Source: an uncultured Erysipelotrichaceae bacterium (GTDB taxonomy: Bacteria > Bacillota_I > Bacilli_A > Erysipelotrichales > Erysipelotrichaceae). From it: a DNA stretch of 64,000 nt. Under the pieces are notes generated by a model, which saw nothing but the letters and a program-made list of their open reading frames with translations, did no database searches and was not told the origin of the DNA. The position numbers were made by a program, and so were the translations under genes. Positions 24,886 through 35,176 of the stretch are shown here, one piece after another (position 1 is the first letter of the stretch; every line of letters begins with the position of its first letter). The stretch spans positions 124,001-188,000 of the forward strand of contig CAMVGT010000001.1 of NCBI GenBank assembly GCA_947167125.1. Reading direction: 5' to 3'.

Positions 24886-25947
24886 TCAGTCCTCCTCCAT
24901 CATGGCAATAAAGCGGTCAAACAGGAATGAAGTATCCTTCGGTCCGGCACAGGCTTCCGGATGGAACTGAACCGTAAAGCAGTTCAGATCCGGATAATCC
25001 AGACCTTCGCATGTACCGTCATTTGCGTTGATATAGCGGATCACGGCAGATTCAGGCAGACAGTCATTGTCCACCGCATAGCCATGGTTCTGGGTGGTGA
25101 TGTAGGTTCTTTGTCCAAGTACATCCTTCACCGGCTGGTTTGCGCCGCGGTGGCCGTATTTAAGCTTGTATGTTTTTCCTCCTGCCGCAAGAGCAGTCAT
25201 CTGATGGCCCAGGCATATTCCGAACATCGGCTTTTTGCCTAAAAGCCTTGCGATCTGTTCAATCACGCCGGTATTGTCCGCCGGATCGCCCGGACCGTTG
25301 CTTAACATGATGCCGTCCGGATTCATCGCAAGGATATCTTCCGCAGACGTATCAAAAGGAACTGCCGTAACCCGGCAGCCTCTTTTCCGCAGTTCTTCTG
25401 AAATATTCTTTTTCGCGCCGAAATCCATCAGCACGACATGATATTTTTCCTCATCCGGTCTTTTTTCGCTGATTTGCCTGCAGCTGACTTCAGACAGGAT
25501 GTTTTCGGAAACACGGTACGACGAAATGACCGAAAGATCTTCGGGGATTTCATCAAAGATGCCGGCGTTGATCACGCCGTATTCCCGGATCTTTCTGGTG
25601 ATTTCTCTTGTATCAATCCCGCAGATGCCGGGAATGTTCATTTTCTTTAAATAGGAATCCAGCGTTTCCTCACACCGGAAATTGGACGGTGTATCGCAGT
25701 ATTCCCTGACCGCATATCCCTTTAAACAGGGTTTCCCCTCAAAGTCATCCGGAATGATTCCGTAATTTCCTATGAGGGGAAATGTCTGCATGACGATCTG
25801 GCCGCCGTAGCTGGGATCGCTCAGGGTTTCGATATAGCCGCACATGCCGGTTGTGAAAACAAGTTCACCGATGCACGCAGTGTCAGCGCCGAATCTTTTG
25901 CCTTCCATCACAGTCCCGTCGGACAGTACCAGATACGCCTTTTTCAT
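24886..25947 (-). CDS. carA: Carbamoyl-phosphate synthase small (glutaminase) subunit
   Basis: CarA releases ammonia from glutamine and channels it to CarB. The 353-residue protein has the N-terminal CarA domain (SDGTVMEGKRFGAD) and a class I amidotransferase domain. The nucleophile is in FGICLGHQM and the His/Glu in VQFHPEA near residue 330. It is flanked by argF (3-bp gap) and carB (1-bp gap). Being in the arginine operon ties carbamoyl phosphate supply mainly to arginine control. Confidence 0.97.
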   Translation of the reverse strand: MKKAYLVLSDGTVMEGKRFGADTACIGELVFTTGMCGYIETLSDPSYGGQIVMQTFPLIGNYGIIPDDFEGKPCLKGYAVREYCDTPSNFRCEETLDSYLKKMNIPGICGIDTREITRKIREYGVINAGIFDEIPEDLSVISSYRVSENILSEVSCRQISEKRPDEEKYHVVLMDFGAKKNISEELRKRGCRVTAVPFDTSAEDILAMNPDGIMLSNGPGDPADNTGVIEQIARLLGKKPMFGICLGHQMTALAAGGKTYKLKYGHRGANQPVKDVLGQRTYITTQNHGYAVDNDCLPESAVIRYINANDGTCEGLDYPDLNCFTVQFHPEACAGPKDTSFLFDRFIAMMEED

Positions 25948-25950
25948 AAT

Positions 25951-26937
25951 TTATAACGTAGCTGCCATGACTGCCTTAATGGTATGCATACGGTTTTCTG
26001 CTTCCGCGAAAACCACCGACTGGGCAGATTCAAACACTTCGTCCGTCACTTCAAGCGCATCCATTCCGTAGCGCTCGCCGACTTCTTTTCCGATCTTTGT
26101 ATCAAGGTTGTGATAGGAAGGCAGACAATGCATGAAAATGCACTGTTCGCCAGCCGCTTCCATCAGCTGCTTATTGACCTGGAACGGCTTCATCAGTTCA
26201 ATTCTTTCATCCCAGACTTCCTTCGGTTCACCCATGGAAACCCAGATGTCTGTGTAGATGACATCAGCGCCTTTGACAGCGTTCAGCGGATCGCTGCTGA
26301 ATGTGATGGTTCCGCCTGTCTGCTCGCAGATGGCTCTGCATTCAGCTGTCAGTTCCTCATCCGGGAAATATCCTTCCGGCGCACATGCGGTGAAATGCAG
26401 GCCGAGCTTCGCGGAGCCGACCATTAAAGATCTGCCCATATTGAAGCGGGCATCTCCCATATAAACCATCTTAATGCCTTCCAGCTTTCCGAAATGTTCA
26501 CGGATTGTAAGCATATCGGCAAGGATCTGGGTCGGATGGAATTCATCGGTCAGACCGTTCCATACCGGGACATCCGAATACTTCGCAAGTTCTTCAACAA
26601 TCTCCTGTCCGAAGCCTCTGTATTCAATGCCTTCATACATGCCGGACAGCACTCTTGCCGTGTCGGCAATTGTTTCCTTGATGCCGATCTGGGAACCGGT
26701 CGGTCCAAGATAAGTGGATCCCATGCCGAGATCGCTTGCGGCAACTTCAAAAGCACAGCGTGTTCTTGTGCTGGTTTTTTCAAAAATCAAAGCGACATTC
26801 TTGCCTTCGCAAAGACGGTGCGCTTCACCCTTTTTCTTCTTTTCCTTCAGTTCCGCCGCAAAGTCAATGAGTCCGAGGATTTCTTCCGATGTGAAATCCA
26901 TCAGTTTGAGAAAATCTCTGCCTTTCAGATTAATCAT
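25951..26937 (-). CDS. argF: Ornithine carbamoyltransferase
   Basis: It joins ornithine and carbamoyl phosphate to citrulline. The 328-residue protein has STRTRCAFE (about 55-63), HPTQI and the ornithine-binding MHCLPSYHN motif. Neighbours argD and carA make an anabolic role clear, rather than arginine deiminase fermentation. The start overlaps the argD stop by 4 nt. Confidence 0.96.
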   Translation of the reverse strand: MINLKGRDFLKLMDFTSEEILGLIDFAAELKEKKKKGEAHRLCEGKNVALIFEKTSTRTRCAFEVAASDLGMGSTYLGPTGSQIGIKETIADTARVLSGMYEGIEYRGFGQEIVEELAKYSDVPVWNGLTDEFHPTQILADMLTIREHFGKLEGIKMVYMGDARFNMGRSLMVGSAKLGLHFTACAPEGYFPDEELTAECRAICEQTGGTITFSSDPLNAVKGADVIYTDIWVSMGEPKEVWDERIELMKPFQVNKQLMEAAGEQCIFMHCLPSYHNLDTKIGKEVGERYGMDALEVTDEVFESAQSVVFAEAENRMHTIKAVMAATL

Positions 26938-28118
26938 GATTCTTCTCCAATCTGCCGGAATGCGTCCGCAATCACCTCAGCGGCTTTTTCCAGGAGCTCC
27001 ATCGGAATATTCAAAGCCGGCAGCAGGCGCACTTTGTTTCCGCCCGCACTCAATACCATCACATGATTCTCAAGACATTTCTTCACAATGTCCGCCGCTT
27101 TGCCTTTAACAGGTTCAATTCCGATCATCAGTCCCATGCCGCTGACCTGCTTCACATTCTCTGCCGATTCAAGTTTATCAAAAAGATAGTTGGATTTCTT
27201 AACGACTTCGCTCATCAGCTCATCATCCAGTCTGCCGATGTTGCTTAAAGCACCTGCGCACACAGCAGGATTGCCGCCGAAAGTGGATCCGTTATCGCCG
27301 GGATGGAAGATATCCTTTACCTTTTCTCCAAGCATGGTAACGCCGATCGGCAGACCGCCGCCGATTCCTTTTGCGGTTGTGACAACATCCGGAATCAGGT
27401 CATAGTTCATATAAGCATACAGTTTTCCGGTTCTGCCGTTGCCTGCCTGCACTTCATCATCAATGACAACCAGGTCATATTCCTTCTGCAGACGGGAAAT
27501 GCAGCTGACAAATTCCTGTGACAGCGCTCTGACACCGCCTTCTCCCTGCACGCATTCAATCATGATGCCGGCTGTTTTGTTTTCCTTCACCAGCTTTTCC
27601 AGCCCTTCGCAGTCATCCGCATCGGCATGGACAAAACCCGGTGTCAGCGGCTGGAACAGTTCATGGAAATGCTCCTGACCGGTCGCGGAAAGCGTGGTCA
27701 GGGTTCTGCCATGGAAGCTGTTCTTCAATGTGATGATTGTGTAATAATCACTGCCTTTTGTCTCAGCCGCATATTTTCTTGCGGCCTTGATTGCGCATTC
27801 ATTGGCTTCCGCGCCGGAATTGGAATAGAACACTTTCTTCATTCCGGTTTTCATACAGAGCTGTTCTGCCAGTTTCGCACACGGTCCGGTGTAATAAAGA
27901 TTGGATGTGTGCTGGACGGTTCCAAGCTGTTCTGTGACTGCCTTCAGCCATGTATCATCGCTGTAGCCGAACAGATTGACCGCGATGCCGGAGCCCATAT
28001 CAATATATTCTTCACCATTTTCATCCACTGCCACCGATCCCTTTCCTTTGACAATCGTCAAAGGGAATCTTGCGTAAGTGGAAGCGACATAAGTCTGATC
28101 CAGTTCTTTAATCTGCAT
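26934..28118 (-). CDS. argD: Acetylornithine aminotransferase
   Basis: This PLP enzyme converts N-acetylglutamate semialdehyde to N-acetylornithine. The 394-residue class III aminotransferase has [24 protein letters not shown], the PLP Asp in [15 protein letters not shown] and the PLP Lys in [13 protein letters not shown]. Length is normal. It lies between argB (5-bp gap) and argF (4-nt overlap). Confidence 0.96.
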   Translation of the reverse strand: MQIKELDQTYVASTYARFPLTIVKGKGSVAVDENGEEYIDMGSGIAVNLFGYSDDTWLKAVTEQLGTVQHTSNLYYTGPCAKLAEQLCMKTGMKKVFYSNSGAEANECAIKAARKYAAETKGSDYYTIITLKNSFHGRTLTTLSATGQEHFHELFQPLTPGFVHADADDCEGLEKLVKENKTAGIMIECVQGEGGVRALSQEFVSCISRLQKEYDLVVIDDEVQAGNGRTGKLYAYMNYDLIPDVVTTAKGIGGGLPIGVTMLGEKVKDIFHPGDNGSTFGGNPAVCAGALSNIGRLDDELMSEVVKKSNYLFDKLESAENVKQVSGMGLMIGIEPVKGKAADIVKKCLENHVMVLSAGGNKVRLLPALNIPMELLEKAAEVIADAFRQIGEES

Positions 28119-28123
28119 CTTCT

Positions 28124-28990
28124 TTACTCCTTTGAAATGAGTGTGCCTGCACCTTCATCGGTCAGAATTTCCATCAGTGTCGCATGAGGAACTCTGCCGT
28201 CGATAATAACAGCCGCTTTGACGCCGTCATTCAGTGCGTCAATACAGCAGGAGACCTTGGGAATCATTCCGCCGGAAATGATTCTCTGGTCCATCAGTTT
28301 TTCCGCTTCGCTGACCGTCAGTTTCGGGATCAGGGAATTGGGATCATCCTTGTCGGTCATGATGCCTTCGATGTCCGTCATCATGATCAAACGTTCAGCG
28401 CCGATTGCCGAAGCGATTCTGCCTGCGCCTGTATCGCCGTTGATGTTGTAGGTGTTGCCCTTTTCATCGCATCCCAGTGTGGAGATAACAGGAATGTAGC
28501 CGCTGTCGAGCAGTGTATTGATGATATCGGCGTTGACTTCCGTCACATCGCCGACATATCCGTATTTCGGATCGCGGATTTTCGCCTGGATGAGTCTGCC
28601 GTCCATGCCGGAAAGACCGACTGCCTGTCCGCCTTTCATCTGCAGCAGATTGACCAGGGACTTGTTGATTTTGCCGGCCAGAACCATCTGTGCCATGTCG
28701 ATGGTTTCCTTGTCTGTGACTCTTAAGCCGTCAATGAATTCCGGCTTCTTGCCGAGTCTCTGCATCAGGCTGGAAAGTTCAGGTCCCCCGCCGTGCACCA
28801 GGACAACACGCACGCCGACCATGGTCAGAAGTACGATATCCTCCATGACCTGCTCTTTGAGATCTTCGCTGGTCATGGCGTTTCCGCCGTATTTGATGAC
28901 AATTGTTTTTCCGTAGTATTTCTGCAGATAGGGAAGAGCCTGTACAAGGACATGTGCCCTGATCTGATTGGTCAGTCCGTCATATTTCAT
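28124..28990 (-). CDS. argB: Acetylglutamate kinase
   Basis: ArgB phosphorylates N-acetylglutamate. The 288-residue amino acid kinase fold shows IKYGGNAM near the start, LVHGGGPELS and the C-terminal DGRVPHATLMEIL. Long N-terminal helices (VLVQALPYLQKYYGKT) are those seen in arginine-inhibited, hexameric forms, so feedback control is plausible. It overlaps argJ by 4 nt. Confidence 0.96.
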   Translation of the reverse strand: MKYDGLTNQIRAHVLVQALPYLQKYYGKTIVIKYGGNAMTSEDLKEQVMEDIVLLTMVGVRVVLVHGGGPELSSLMQRLGKKPEFIDGLRVTDKETIDMAQMVLAGKINKSLVNLLQMKGGQAVGLSGMDGRLIQAKIRDPKYGYVGDVTEVNADIINTLLDSGYIPVISTLGCDEKGNTYNINGDTGAGRIASAIGAERLIMMTDIEGIMTDKDDPNSLIPKLTVSEAEKLMDQRIISGGMIPKVSCCIDALNDGVKAAVIIDGRVPHATLMEILTDEGAGTLISKE

Positions 28991-30213
28991 GTTCTGTAAT
29001 CTCCGTTGATTTTCACATAGTCATAAGTCAGATCGCATCCCCAGCATATCGCTTCTTCATTTCCTTCATGAAGGTTCACATCGATGATCACTTCTGCTTC
29101 CTGCAGAACCTTGAGGGCAAGATCTTCATCAAAGGCAAGGCCCTTGCCGTCTTTGCAGACAGGAACGCATCCTGCTTCTGAAACAAAGGCGATGTCTGTT
29201 TTTAAAGGATCGAAGTCCGCTCCTGAATAGCCGAGCGCACAGAGCACTCTGCCCCAGTTGGCATCGCAGCCGAATACTGCCGCTTTTGTCAGAGAAGAAC
29301 CGATTACGGATTTTGCGAGCAGTTCCGCTTTTTCTTCACTTTCGCATTCCGATACTTTGCAGGTGATCAGATGCTTTGCGCCTTCGCCATCCGCCGCCAT
29401 TCTTCTTGCAAGATCCGTGCACAGGGATTTCAATGCGTCTTTGAAGATGTCATAGTCTGCGCTTCCTTCTTCAACCGGCGTGTTTCCTGCTGTTCCGTTA
29501 GCCAGAATGATCAGGGAGTCATTGGTTGATGTATCGCCATCCACCGAAATCCGGTTGAATGTCACATCGCATACTTCCTTCAGGGCTTTCTTCAGTGTCA
29601 TCGCGTCAATTGCGCAGTCGGTTGTCAGATAGCACAGCATCGTTCCCATGTTGGGATGAATCATGCCGGAGCCTTTGGAAATACCGCCGATTGTGACTGT
29701 CTTTCCATCCAGTTCAAACGAAACAGCCTGTTCTTTTTTAACTGTGTCAGTTGTCATGATTGCCTTTGCGGCTTCATCCGAACCGGAAGCTTCATCGCTC
29801 AGCAGGCTGATCAGCTCAGGCATCGCGTTTTCAATCGCGCTGACATTCAGGTCAACGCCGATGACGCCGGTGGAACCGACAAGAACTTCTGCCTGGTCAA
29901 TTCCAAGCGCGTCAGCTGCAGCCTTCTGCATCTTCAGCGCGTTTTCCATATCATGCGGTGCGCATGCGTTGGCAATGCCGGAATTGGCAATGATCGCTTT
30001 CGCCTTGCCGCTTTTGACTGTCTCAATGTCCAGGAGCACCGGGGCTGCTTTCACCTTGTTGCGGGTGAAGAGTCCGGCGGCTGTGCATAATGAATCACTG
30101 ACAATGAGCGCCAGATCGTTTTTTGTTTTTCCGGGCCGGATGCCGGCATTCATTCCGGCAGCTCTGAAGCCCTTTGCGGCAGTAATTCCGCCTTCTTTCC
30201 ATTCCATTTTCAT
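28987..30213 (-). CDS. argJ: Bifunctional ornithine acetyltransferase/N-acetylglutamate synthase
   Basis: ArgJ recycles the acetyl group from acetylornithine to glutamate, giving the cyclic pathway. The 408-residue precursor cleaves itself before a Thr (about Thr191) in IHPNMGTMLCYLTTD. The residue before the Thr is Gly where Ala is usual, a mild variation. No separate argA was seen here, so bifunctional activity is likely but not shown. It overlaps argC and argB by 4 nt each. Confidence 0.96.
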   Translation of the reverse strand: MKMEWKEGGITAAKGFRAAGMNAGIRPGKTKNDLALIVSDSLCTAAGLFTRNKVKAAPVLLDIETVKSGKAKAIIANSGIANACAPHDMENALKMQKAAADALGIDQAEVLVGSTGVIGVDLNVSAIENAMPELISLLSDEASGSDEAAKAIMTTDTVKKEQAVSFELDGKTVTIGGISKGSGMIHPNMGTMLCYLTTDCAIDAMTLKKALKEVCDVTFNRISVDGDTSTNDSLIILANGTAGNTPVEEGSADYDIFKDALKSLCTDLARRMAADGEGAKHLITCKVSECESEEKAELLAKSVIGSSLTKAAVFGCDANWGRVLCALGYSGADFDPLKTDIAFVSEAGCVPVCKDGKGLAFDEDLALKVLQEAEVIIDVNLHEGNEEAICWGCDLTYDYVKINGDYRT

Positions 30214-31136
30214 TCTCCCAATGTCAGTCCGTATGTTTCATCGCAGCCGATCGCAATATTCATATTCTGAATCGCCGCGCCGCTTGCGCCTTTGCCGAGG
30301 TTGTCAAACACTGCGGTCAGCACAATCCGGTCCTCATTTCCTTCGACATGGATTTTCAGATCATCCCTGCCTTTCATTGTGCAGGCGGAGATCATGCCGT
30401 CCTTTGCGAAGGATTCATATTTTACAAGCGGTGTGCGGTAAAGATCTTCATACACGGCAATGATGTCCTGCATCGTTCCATGAATCTTCTTTCCGTCAAG
30501 CGGAATCATTGTTTCCATGCCGCTGTAGAAATCAGCCACCACCGGCATGAATGCCGGTTCATTTTTCAGTGCGGAGATGATTTTCATTTCCTTCAGATGC
30601 TTGTGGTTCTGTGTTAAGCCATAGAACCGCGGGGCATCGAGAAGCGGATCCCTGTTTTCATCTTCATACTGGGCAATCATCTTTTTTCCGCCGCCGGAAT
30701 ATCCGGTTAAGGAAGTGCACTGCAGGAAGAGATCATCATCGATGATTACTGCCTGTACAAGCGGTTGAACCAGAAGGATGAATCCGGTTGCGTGGCAGCC
30801 CGGATTGGCAATCCGTTTCGCGTTTTTAATCAGTTCCCGCTGTCCCTTCAGTTCCGCAAGACCGTATACCCAGCCTTCAGCTGTACGGTGTGCGGTTGAT
30901 GTATCGATAATGACCGTATCCAGTCCTTCCGCCAGTGATGCCGATTCTTTTGCGGCATCATCGGGAAGACAAAGGAAGGCCACATCTGCCTTCGCGATCG
31001 CGTCCCTGCGGACTTCAGGCTCATGGCGCAGTTCATAAGGAACCGTAATCAGTTCAATGTCACTTCTTTCCCCCAGACGCTCATGAATCCGAAGTCCTGT
31101 TGTGCCGGAGCTGCCGTCAATGAATACCTTTGTCAT
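30210..31136 (-). CDS. argC: N-acetyl-gamma-glutamyl-phosphate reductase (short, type 2 form)
   Basis: ArgC reduces acetylglutamyl phosphate with NADPH. The 308-residue protein is of the short type: VFIDGSSGTTGLRI start, catalytic Cys in IANPGCHATG (about 117), GYSGGGKKM and the His in QNHKHLKEM. It follows argH by 20 bp and overlaps argJ by 4 nt. Confidence 0.95.
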   Translation of the reverse strand: MTKVFIDGSSGTTGLRIHERLGERSDIELITVPYELRHEPEVRRDAIAKADVAFLCLPDDAAKESASLAEGLDTVIIDTSTAHRTAEGWVYGLAELKGQRELIKNAKRIANPGCHATGFILLVQPLVQAVIIDDDLFLQCTSLTGYSGGGKKMIAQYEDENRDPLLDAPRFYGLTQNHKHLKEMKIISALKNEPAFMPVVADFYSGMETMIPLDGKKIHGTMQDIIAVYEDLYRTPLVKYESFAKDGMISACTMKGRDDLKIHVEGNEDRIVLTAVFDNLGKGASGAAIQNMNIAIGCDETYGLTLGE

Positions 31137-31156
31137 AGTGCCTTCCTTTCGTTATC

Positions 31157-32530
31157 TTATTTAATTGTGTTTCTGATCATTTCGATCTGTTCCTTGATCG
31201 AAGCGCGGGAGGCGCCGCCTTTGGAGGTCCGGCGGTCTGCAGCGTTTCTCAGATCGATGTCATCATAGAGATCTTCTTCAAACTGATCCCAGTATTTCTT
31301 ATATTCCGCAAGCGGAAGTGTTTCCAGAATCTGTCCGGACGCGATGCAGTCAGCGACGATCTGTCCGGAAATCTTATAGGCAGAGCGGAACGGAAGTCCT
31401 TTCTTTACCATATAATCGGCGAGATCCGTTGCGTTGATAAAGCCATTCTGGGCAGCTTTCATCATTTTTTCATCATGAACCTTCATTGAGGCAATCATCG
31501 GTGTGAATACCTTCAGGCACATGATAACTGTATCCACTGCATCAAAGACCGGTTCCTTGTCTTCCTGCATGTCCTTGTTGTAGGCAAGCGGGATTCCTTT
31601 CATGACTGTTAACAATGTCATCAGATCGCCATAGACTCTTCCTGTTTTTCCTCTGACCAGTTCCGCCATGTCCGGATTCTTTTTCTGCGGCATGATGGAG
31701 GAACCGGTTGTAAAGGAATCGGAAAGTTCGACAAAGCGGAATTCCCAGCTGCTCCAGAGAATCAGCTCTTCGGAAAATCTGGATAAATGCATCATCAGAA
31801 TCGACAGTGTGCTTAACATTTCCAAAGAGAAATCCCTGTCGCTTACCGCGTCCATGCTGTTGGCACATACGCCGGAGAATCCAAGCAGCTGCGCTTCATA
31901 ATCACGGTCCGTGTCATAGGTTGTACCGGCAAGTGCACAGGCACCGATCGGCGATTCATCCATCCGCTTTACCGTATCCTGCAGTCTTCCGATATCCCTT
32001 TTCAGCATCATTGCGTAAGCCAGCAGATAATGGCCGAAGAAGATCGGCTGCGCTCTTTGAAGATGGGTATAGCCGGGTACGATGACCTCGGTATATTTTT
32101 CAGCAGAATCCGCCAGTACAAGAATCAGTTCTTTTACCAGTGCTTCGATTTCCGCTTCTTTCTTTTTCAGATACATCCGGATATCCAGTGCCACCTGGTC
32201 ATTTCTGCTTCTGGCTGTATGCAGCATCTTTCCTTCATCGCCGATCCGTTCTGTCAGAACCTGTTCCACAAACATATGGATATCTTCACAGGTTTCATCG
32301 ATCTCAAGAGCGCCGCTTTCAAGATCTTCCAGAATCTGCTTCAGGCCTTCGGTGATATGATCGGCCGCTTCAGCCGGAATAATATTCTGCTTTTTCAGCA
32401 TCGCGGCGTGCGCGATGGAACCGGTGATGTCTTCCACGTACATGCGGGAGTCAAAACGGATGGATGAATTGAAATCATCCGCGATCTGTTCTGTTACTCC
32501 TGCTGTTCTTCCTGCCCACATCTTTGCCAT
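31157..32530 (-). CDS. argH: Argininosuccinate lyase
   Basis: ArgH splits argininosuccinate to arginine and fumarate. The 457-residue protein has the superfamily signature GSSIMPQKKNP, the catalytic region TYLHLQRAQP-like GYTHLQRAQPI and normal length. I use the ATG at 32530, 7 nt after GAGGTG; a GTG 9 nt upstream is also in frame. It follows argG by 30 bp. Confidence 0.97.
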   Translation of the reverse strand: MAKMWAGRTAGVTEQIADDFNSSIRFDSRMYVEDITGSIAHAAMLKKQNIIPAEAADHITEGLKQILEDLESGALEIDETCEDIHMFVEQVLTERIGDEGKMLHTARSRNDQVALDIRMYLKKKEAEIEALVKELILVLADSAEKYTEVIVPGYTHLQRAQPIFFGHYLLAYAMMLKRDIGRLQDTVKRMDESPIGACALAGTTYDTDRDYEAQLLGFSGVCANSMDAVSDRDFSLEMLSTLSILMMHLSRFSEELILWSSWEFRFVELSDSFTTGSSIMPQKKNPDMAELVRGKTGRVYGDLMTLLTVMKGIPLAYNKDMQEDKEPVFDAVDTVIMCLKVFTPMIASMKVHDEKMMKAAQNGFINATDLADYMVKKGLPFRSAYKISGQIVADCIASGQILETLPLAEYKKYWDQFEEDLYDDIDLRNAADRRTSKGGASRASIKEQIEMIRNTIK

Positions 32531-32560
32531 GGCGCACACCTCTTTCCTTTATATATATGC

Positions 32561-33784
32561 TTATTTGTTTTTCTTCTGCATCATAGCGGCCTGAACCTTG
32601 ATCGGCAGACCGTAGAGCTTGATGAATCCTGCGGAATCCGTCTGATCATAATCAGATTCGCCGAAGGATGCGAGATCTTCGTTATAGAGGGAATATTCAC
32701 TCCAGACACCGCCCTTGATGATGTTTCCCTTATAGAGAATCAGCTTTGTCTTTCCGGTAACGGTTTCCTGTGTCTTGTCGACAAATGCGCTTAATGCTTC
32801 TCTCAGCGGTGTGAACCACTGTCCGTTGTAAACCAGATCGGCAAATGTCAGCGCCAGTTCCGCCTTCTTATGAGCTGTCATCTTGTCGAGTGTAATGCTT
32901 TCAAGATAGCTGTGCGCTTCATAGAGAATGGTTCCGCCCGGAGTTTCATACAGGCCTCTGCTCTTCATGCCGACAAGTCTGTTTTCGACGATGTCGAGAA
33001 GACCGATTCCGTTCTTTCCGCCGATTTCATTGAGCTTGAGGATCATTTCCTTGAAGGACATCTTTTCCCCATTCAGCGCTACCGGCTTGCCCTGTTCGAA
33101 ATCGATTTCGATTTCTGTCGGCTCATCCGGTGCCTGCATCGGGGATACGCTCATTTCAAGGAAGCCCGGCTTGTCATACTGGGGAACATTGCCCGGATCT
33201 TCAAGATCAAGACCTTCATGGCTCAGATGCCACATGTTCTTGTCTTTGGAATAGTTGGTTTCCCGGGAAATCTTCAGCGGGATGTTATGTGCTTCCGCAT
33301 AATCGATTTCTTCATCTCTGCTCTTGATATCCCATTCTCTCCACGGTGCGATGATCGGCATGCCCGGAGCGAAATGATTGATTGCCAGTTCGAATCTGAC
33401 CTGGTCGTTGCCTTTTCCGGTGCAGCCATGGCAGATTGCGTCAGCTCCTTCTTTCAGAGCAATTTCGACAAGACCCTTTGCGATCAGCGGTCTTGCATGG
33501 CTGGTGCCGAGCAGATACTGCTCATAGGCAGCGCCTGCCTTTAAGCAGGGCAGAATATATTCATCGGCATATTCTTCTGTGAGATCGAGAACATAGAGCT
33601 TGGAAGCACCTGTCTTCAGTGCCTTTTCTTCCAAGCCTTCCAGTTCGTCAGCCTGACCGACATTGCCGGAAACAGCGATGACTTCGCAGTTGTTATAGTT
33701 TTCCTTGAGCCAGGGAATGATAATGGATGTGTCGAGACCGCCGCTGTATGCAAGAACTACCTTTTTGATGTTTTCCTTATTCAT
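32561..33784 (-). CDS. argG: Argininosuccinate synthase
   Basis: ArgG condenses citrulline and aspartate using ATP. The 407-residue protein begins with the PP-loop [10 protein letters not shown] and has [13 protein letters not shown] and normal length. It is the first gene of the operon argGHCJBDF-carAB. AGAGGAG lies before the ATG. An upstream small frame rich in Arg codons overlaps its first codons, so translational coupling is possible. Confidence 0.98.
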   Translation of the reverse strand: MNKENIKKVVLAYSGGLDTSIIIPWLKENYNNCEVIAVSGNVGQADELEGLEEKALKTGASKLYVLDLTEEYADEYILPCLKAGAAYEQYLLGTSHARPLIAKGLVEIALKEGADAICHGCTGKGNDQVRFELAINHFAPGMPIIAPWREWDIKSRDEEIDYAEAHNIPLKISRETNYSKDKNMWHLSHEGLDLEDPGNVPQYDKPGFLEMSVSPMQAPDEPTEIEIDFEQGKPVALNGEKMSFKEMILKLNEIGGKNGIGLLDIVENRLVGMKSRGLYETPGGTILYEAHSYLESITLDKMTAHKKAELALTFADLVYNGQWFTPLREALSAFVDKTQETVTGKTKLILYKGNIIKGGVWSEYSLYNEDLASFGESDYDQTDSAGFIKLYGLPIKVQAAMMQKKNK

Positions 33785-33863
33785 AATTTTTTTCTCCTCT
33801 TTCTTTTATTCCGGTATTGAAGCTGCAGGTAAGTGAATCCGTTTTTCTTCGTCGCTCTCGCAT
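33777..33863 (-). CDS. Arg-rich small upstream frame (28 residues) overlapping argG
   Basis: A 28-codon frame begins MRERRRKTD and has a strong GGAGG site 7 nt before its ATG. Four of its first six codons are Arg (CGA, CGA, CGA, AGA) and a fifth comes later. It lies between the T-box terminator and argG, and its stop codon is inside argG, so the frames overlap by 8 nt. It could couple argG translation to charged tRNA-Arg or may be chance; I place it at moderate confidence. Confidence 0.5.
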   Translation of the reverse strand: MRERRRKTDSLTCSFNTGIKERGEKNYE

Positions 33864-33880
33864 CTCTCCACCTCCGTAAA

Positions 33881-34120
33881 AATGAAAACGTCCTTCGAGC
33901 AGACGCTCAAAGGACGACATAATCATCGCGGTACCACCTTTATTCCCGCAGTCAGACTGCGGACACTCATTCCCTTAACGCGGGTTTCTACGGGTATCCT
34001 CTCGGCAATTGCTTCGGGGAACCGGCTCCGGGACACGTTCCTTCCGCTTTCCTTTACCCTCTTCCACCATCCAGGGCTCGCTTGAAAGCTTCTGCGGGAG
34101 TACTTCTTCCTTTCACAGCT
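33881..34120 (-). promoter_or_regulatory. T-box leader controlling the arginine operon
   Basis: On the minus strand the conserved T-box sequence AAGGTGGTACCGCG lies at 33927-33940. It is followed by a terminator with long arms (CGTCCTT...AAGGACG, 33881-33916) and a T-rich tail. The 5' part has the stem I features GGAAGAAGTA and a distal GATGGTG loop. A CGT (Arg) codon at 34035-34037 sits at a plausible specifier position, but AAC and ACG overlap it and I did not fold the RNA. Uncharged tRNA would stabilise the antiterminator and allow transcription into argGHCJBDF-carAB. Confidence 0.93.
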
Positions 34121-34128
34121 TTAGCGCC

Positions 34129-34156
34129 ATTATAAATGGCATTTTCAGATTTGCAA
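34129..34156 (-). promoter_or_regulatory. Promoter of the arginine operon
   Basis: TTGCAA (34151-34156), 16 bp, TATAAT (34129-34134) on the minus strand, with start near 34122 at the head of the T-box leader. Confidence 0.8.
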
Positions 34157-34249
34157 GCCTTTTCAATATTTTTTGAAATCTTTTTCTTAAGAGAATGTAA
34201 ATTTTTGTAAAACTTTTCAAAAGTAATACCCGGTAAAAATTGCCTTTTT

Positions 34250-35038
34250 CTACCGATAGTTTTTCTCAATCAGTTCCGTCAGTTCCTGTTTTTTCGGATT
34301 GTCCGTATGAAACTGACCGAAGATATCCCTGTCCGCAAACGCGCCGGTCTTTCCGTATCCCGGTATATCCATATGCAGGATCAATGTGTACGGATTCAGA
34401 ACTTCAGGTTCCGCGCTGCGGAAGGTTTCCAGCATCATGGAAAGAACACTGTCCTGATCTTCCTCATCCAGATGATTGAAGATTGCGGCTGTCAAAGCTG
34501 AAGGAACCGCCGCCTCTGTGAAAGAGGAACCGAACATATACCGTTTCAGATCGTCCTCACTGCAGACGGCATCCTTCAGTTTAGCGGGACAGTAGAAGGA
34601 TTCAAGACCGGACAGTCTGTTTGCGGTCAGCGGATATCCGTTTTTCAGCAGAAGTTCGCGGATGCACGCAATCGTAACGGCATCGATTTTCCAGTCTTCA
34701 TTGATGGAATTGACGGCCGTCACAATATAAAAATCATTTTTGAAGCGGATGATGCGGGTAGCGGCAATCAGATGCAGGGTACGGATATCCTCCTGTTCGA
34801 TGCACTGCTGAAGATATCTCATATTGATAAATGGATATGAACCGTACAGCACGTTCATCACATTCCGGATGGGATATTCAAATGTTTCCGCCAGCATCAG
34901 CAGATCATCCGTATCCGGGATTTTCCCTTCGCATAGCTCCTGCAGTCTGTTTCGGATTTCTTCTTTGGAGCTGCGCGTTGAAAGATTGGCCATGTCTCTG
35001 CAGTTTTCCATCTGGAGTCTGAATTCTTCAGCTGTCAT
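34250..35038 (-). CDS. Uncharacterised cytoplasmic protein
   Basis: The product has 262 residues, is acidic and mostly helical, and shows no signal, membrane segment or known catalytic motif. The first ~80 residues are a run of short helices (EEFRLQMENCRDMANLSTR). I use the ATG at 35038 after GGGAGGG; the TTG 6 nt upstream is unlikely. It lies alone between the fructokinase terminator and the arginine operon promoter. No function is proposed. Confidence 0.7.
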   Translation of the reverse strand: MTAEEFRLQMENCRDMANLSTRSSKEEIRNRLQELCEGKIPDTDDLLMLAETFEYPIRNVMNVLYGSYPFINMRYLQQCIEQEDIRTLHLIAATRIIRFKNDFYIVTAVNSINEDWKIDAVTIACIRELLLKNGYPLTANRLSGLESFYCPAKLKDAVCSEDDLKRYMFGSSFTEAAVPSALTAAIFNHLDEEDQDSVLSMMLETFRSAEPEVLNPYTLILHMDIPGYGKTGAFADRDIFGQFHTDNPKKQELTELIEKNYR

Positions 35039-35130
35039 ATACAAGCCCTCCCGTATTCAGAATAAAATGATCATGCATGATGTGAAAAAGAAAATGATTC
35101 TGTAAAAATCATACATGATACTGTGCAATT

Positions 35131-35156
35131 TAAAAAGCGCCCATGACTGAGCGCTT
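35131..35156 (-). terminator. Terminator of the fructokinase gene
   Basis: AAGCGC/GCGCTT stem followed by TTTTTA on the minus strand. Confidence 0.75.
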
Positions 35157-35176
35157 GTTATGAGAAAAGCTGATAA

